The notes beneath the pieces were generated by a model that saw nothing but the letters and a program-made list of their open reading frames with translations, searched no databases and was not told the origin of the DNA. Both the position numbers and the translations under genes were made by a program. Shown here in pieces: positions 39,655 through 39,660 of a stretch of DNA of 39,660 nt. Source of the stretch: a virus; the IMG/VR virus record IMGVR_UViG_3300020470_000057, positions 1 through 39,660 of that record. One strand, given 5' to 3'. Each line of letters begins with the position of its first letter. Position 1 is the first letter of the stretch.

Positions 39655-39660
39655 ATCATT

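Noticed and set aside
1-39660. tRNA genes, integrase, insertion sequences or attachment sites
   Set aside because: None was seen on either strand; gaps between genes are short and filled by promoters, terminators or leaders.

Overview
This window is a stretch of a large, AT-rich, T4-like (Straboviridae-related) myovirus genome. Every gene I can support lies on the minus strand, so transcription runs from high to low coordinates. The T4-type set is clear: sheath gp18, tube gp19, neck proteins gp13, gp14 and gp15, scaffold gp22, major capsid protein gp23, gp26, UvsX, gp32, a DnaB-like helicase and a T4 RNase H-like nuclease. A phage-encoded ribosomal protein bS21 and a class II (B12-dependent) ribonucleotide reductase point to a marine or aquatic phage. 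A pelagiphage-like or cyanophage-like relative is plausible, but the host cannot be read from this DNA. No tRNA, integrase, transposon or CRISPR array was seen.

Layout in the direction of transcription. (1) 39660 to 35566: a 59-codon ORF at the edge, a small protein with a candidate capsid-targeting leader, an actin-like ATPase with a small downstream partner gene, a 623-residue repetitive and RG/K-rich protein with a similar leader, and bS21. (2) 35417 to 32582: gp22 scaffold and gp23 capsid, then a terminator. (3) 32468 to 25219: gp13, gp14, three Cys-rich paralogues with one unrelated small gene, gp15, a coiled-coil protein and gp18, then a terminator. (4) 25079 to 24591: gp19, then a terminator. 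(5) 24479 to 22808: GH108 lysozyme, an H1-like protein, and gp26 with a downstream out-of-frame extension that seems to need ribosomal frameshifting. (6) 22740 to 12410: a small K-rich protein, tape measure, a large tail/baseplate protein, a LysM baseplate protein and a large hub-like protein with a Cys-rich tail. (7) 12369 to 1: the replication and nucleotide block, holding a short family A polymerase-like protein, a PD-(D/E)XK nuclease-like protein, a thioredoxin-fold protein, a zinc-ribbon protein, gp32, UvsX, a FEN-type nuclease, helicase, small ORFs, a DUF262 protein, a DNA methyltransferase and NrdJ.

Two repeated upstream motifs match this organisation. Three gaps in the replication half carry an A-tract, AAGCTT and a sigma70-like pair (TTGACT or TTGATT, then TATATT) directly after the preceding stop codon. 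Five gaps in the structural half carry a 15-bp element close to ATTTATATATGAA, three of them immediately downstream of an intrinsic terminator, which suggests late promoters.

The points most worth checking are the gp26 frameshift extension, the actin-like ATPase beside candidate internal head proteins, the minimal polymerase, the methyltransferase/DUF262/nuclease set, the Cys-rich paralogue cluster and the bS21 gene in a late region. All functional calls come from reading motifs by eye; no database search was run.
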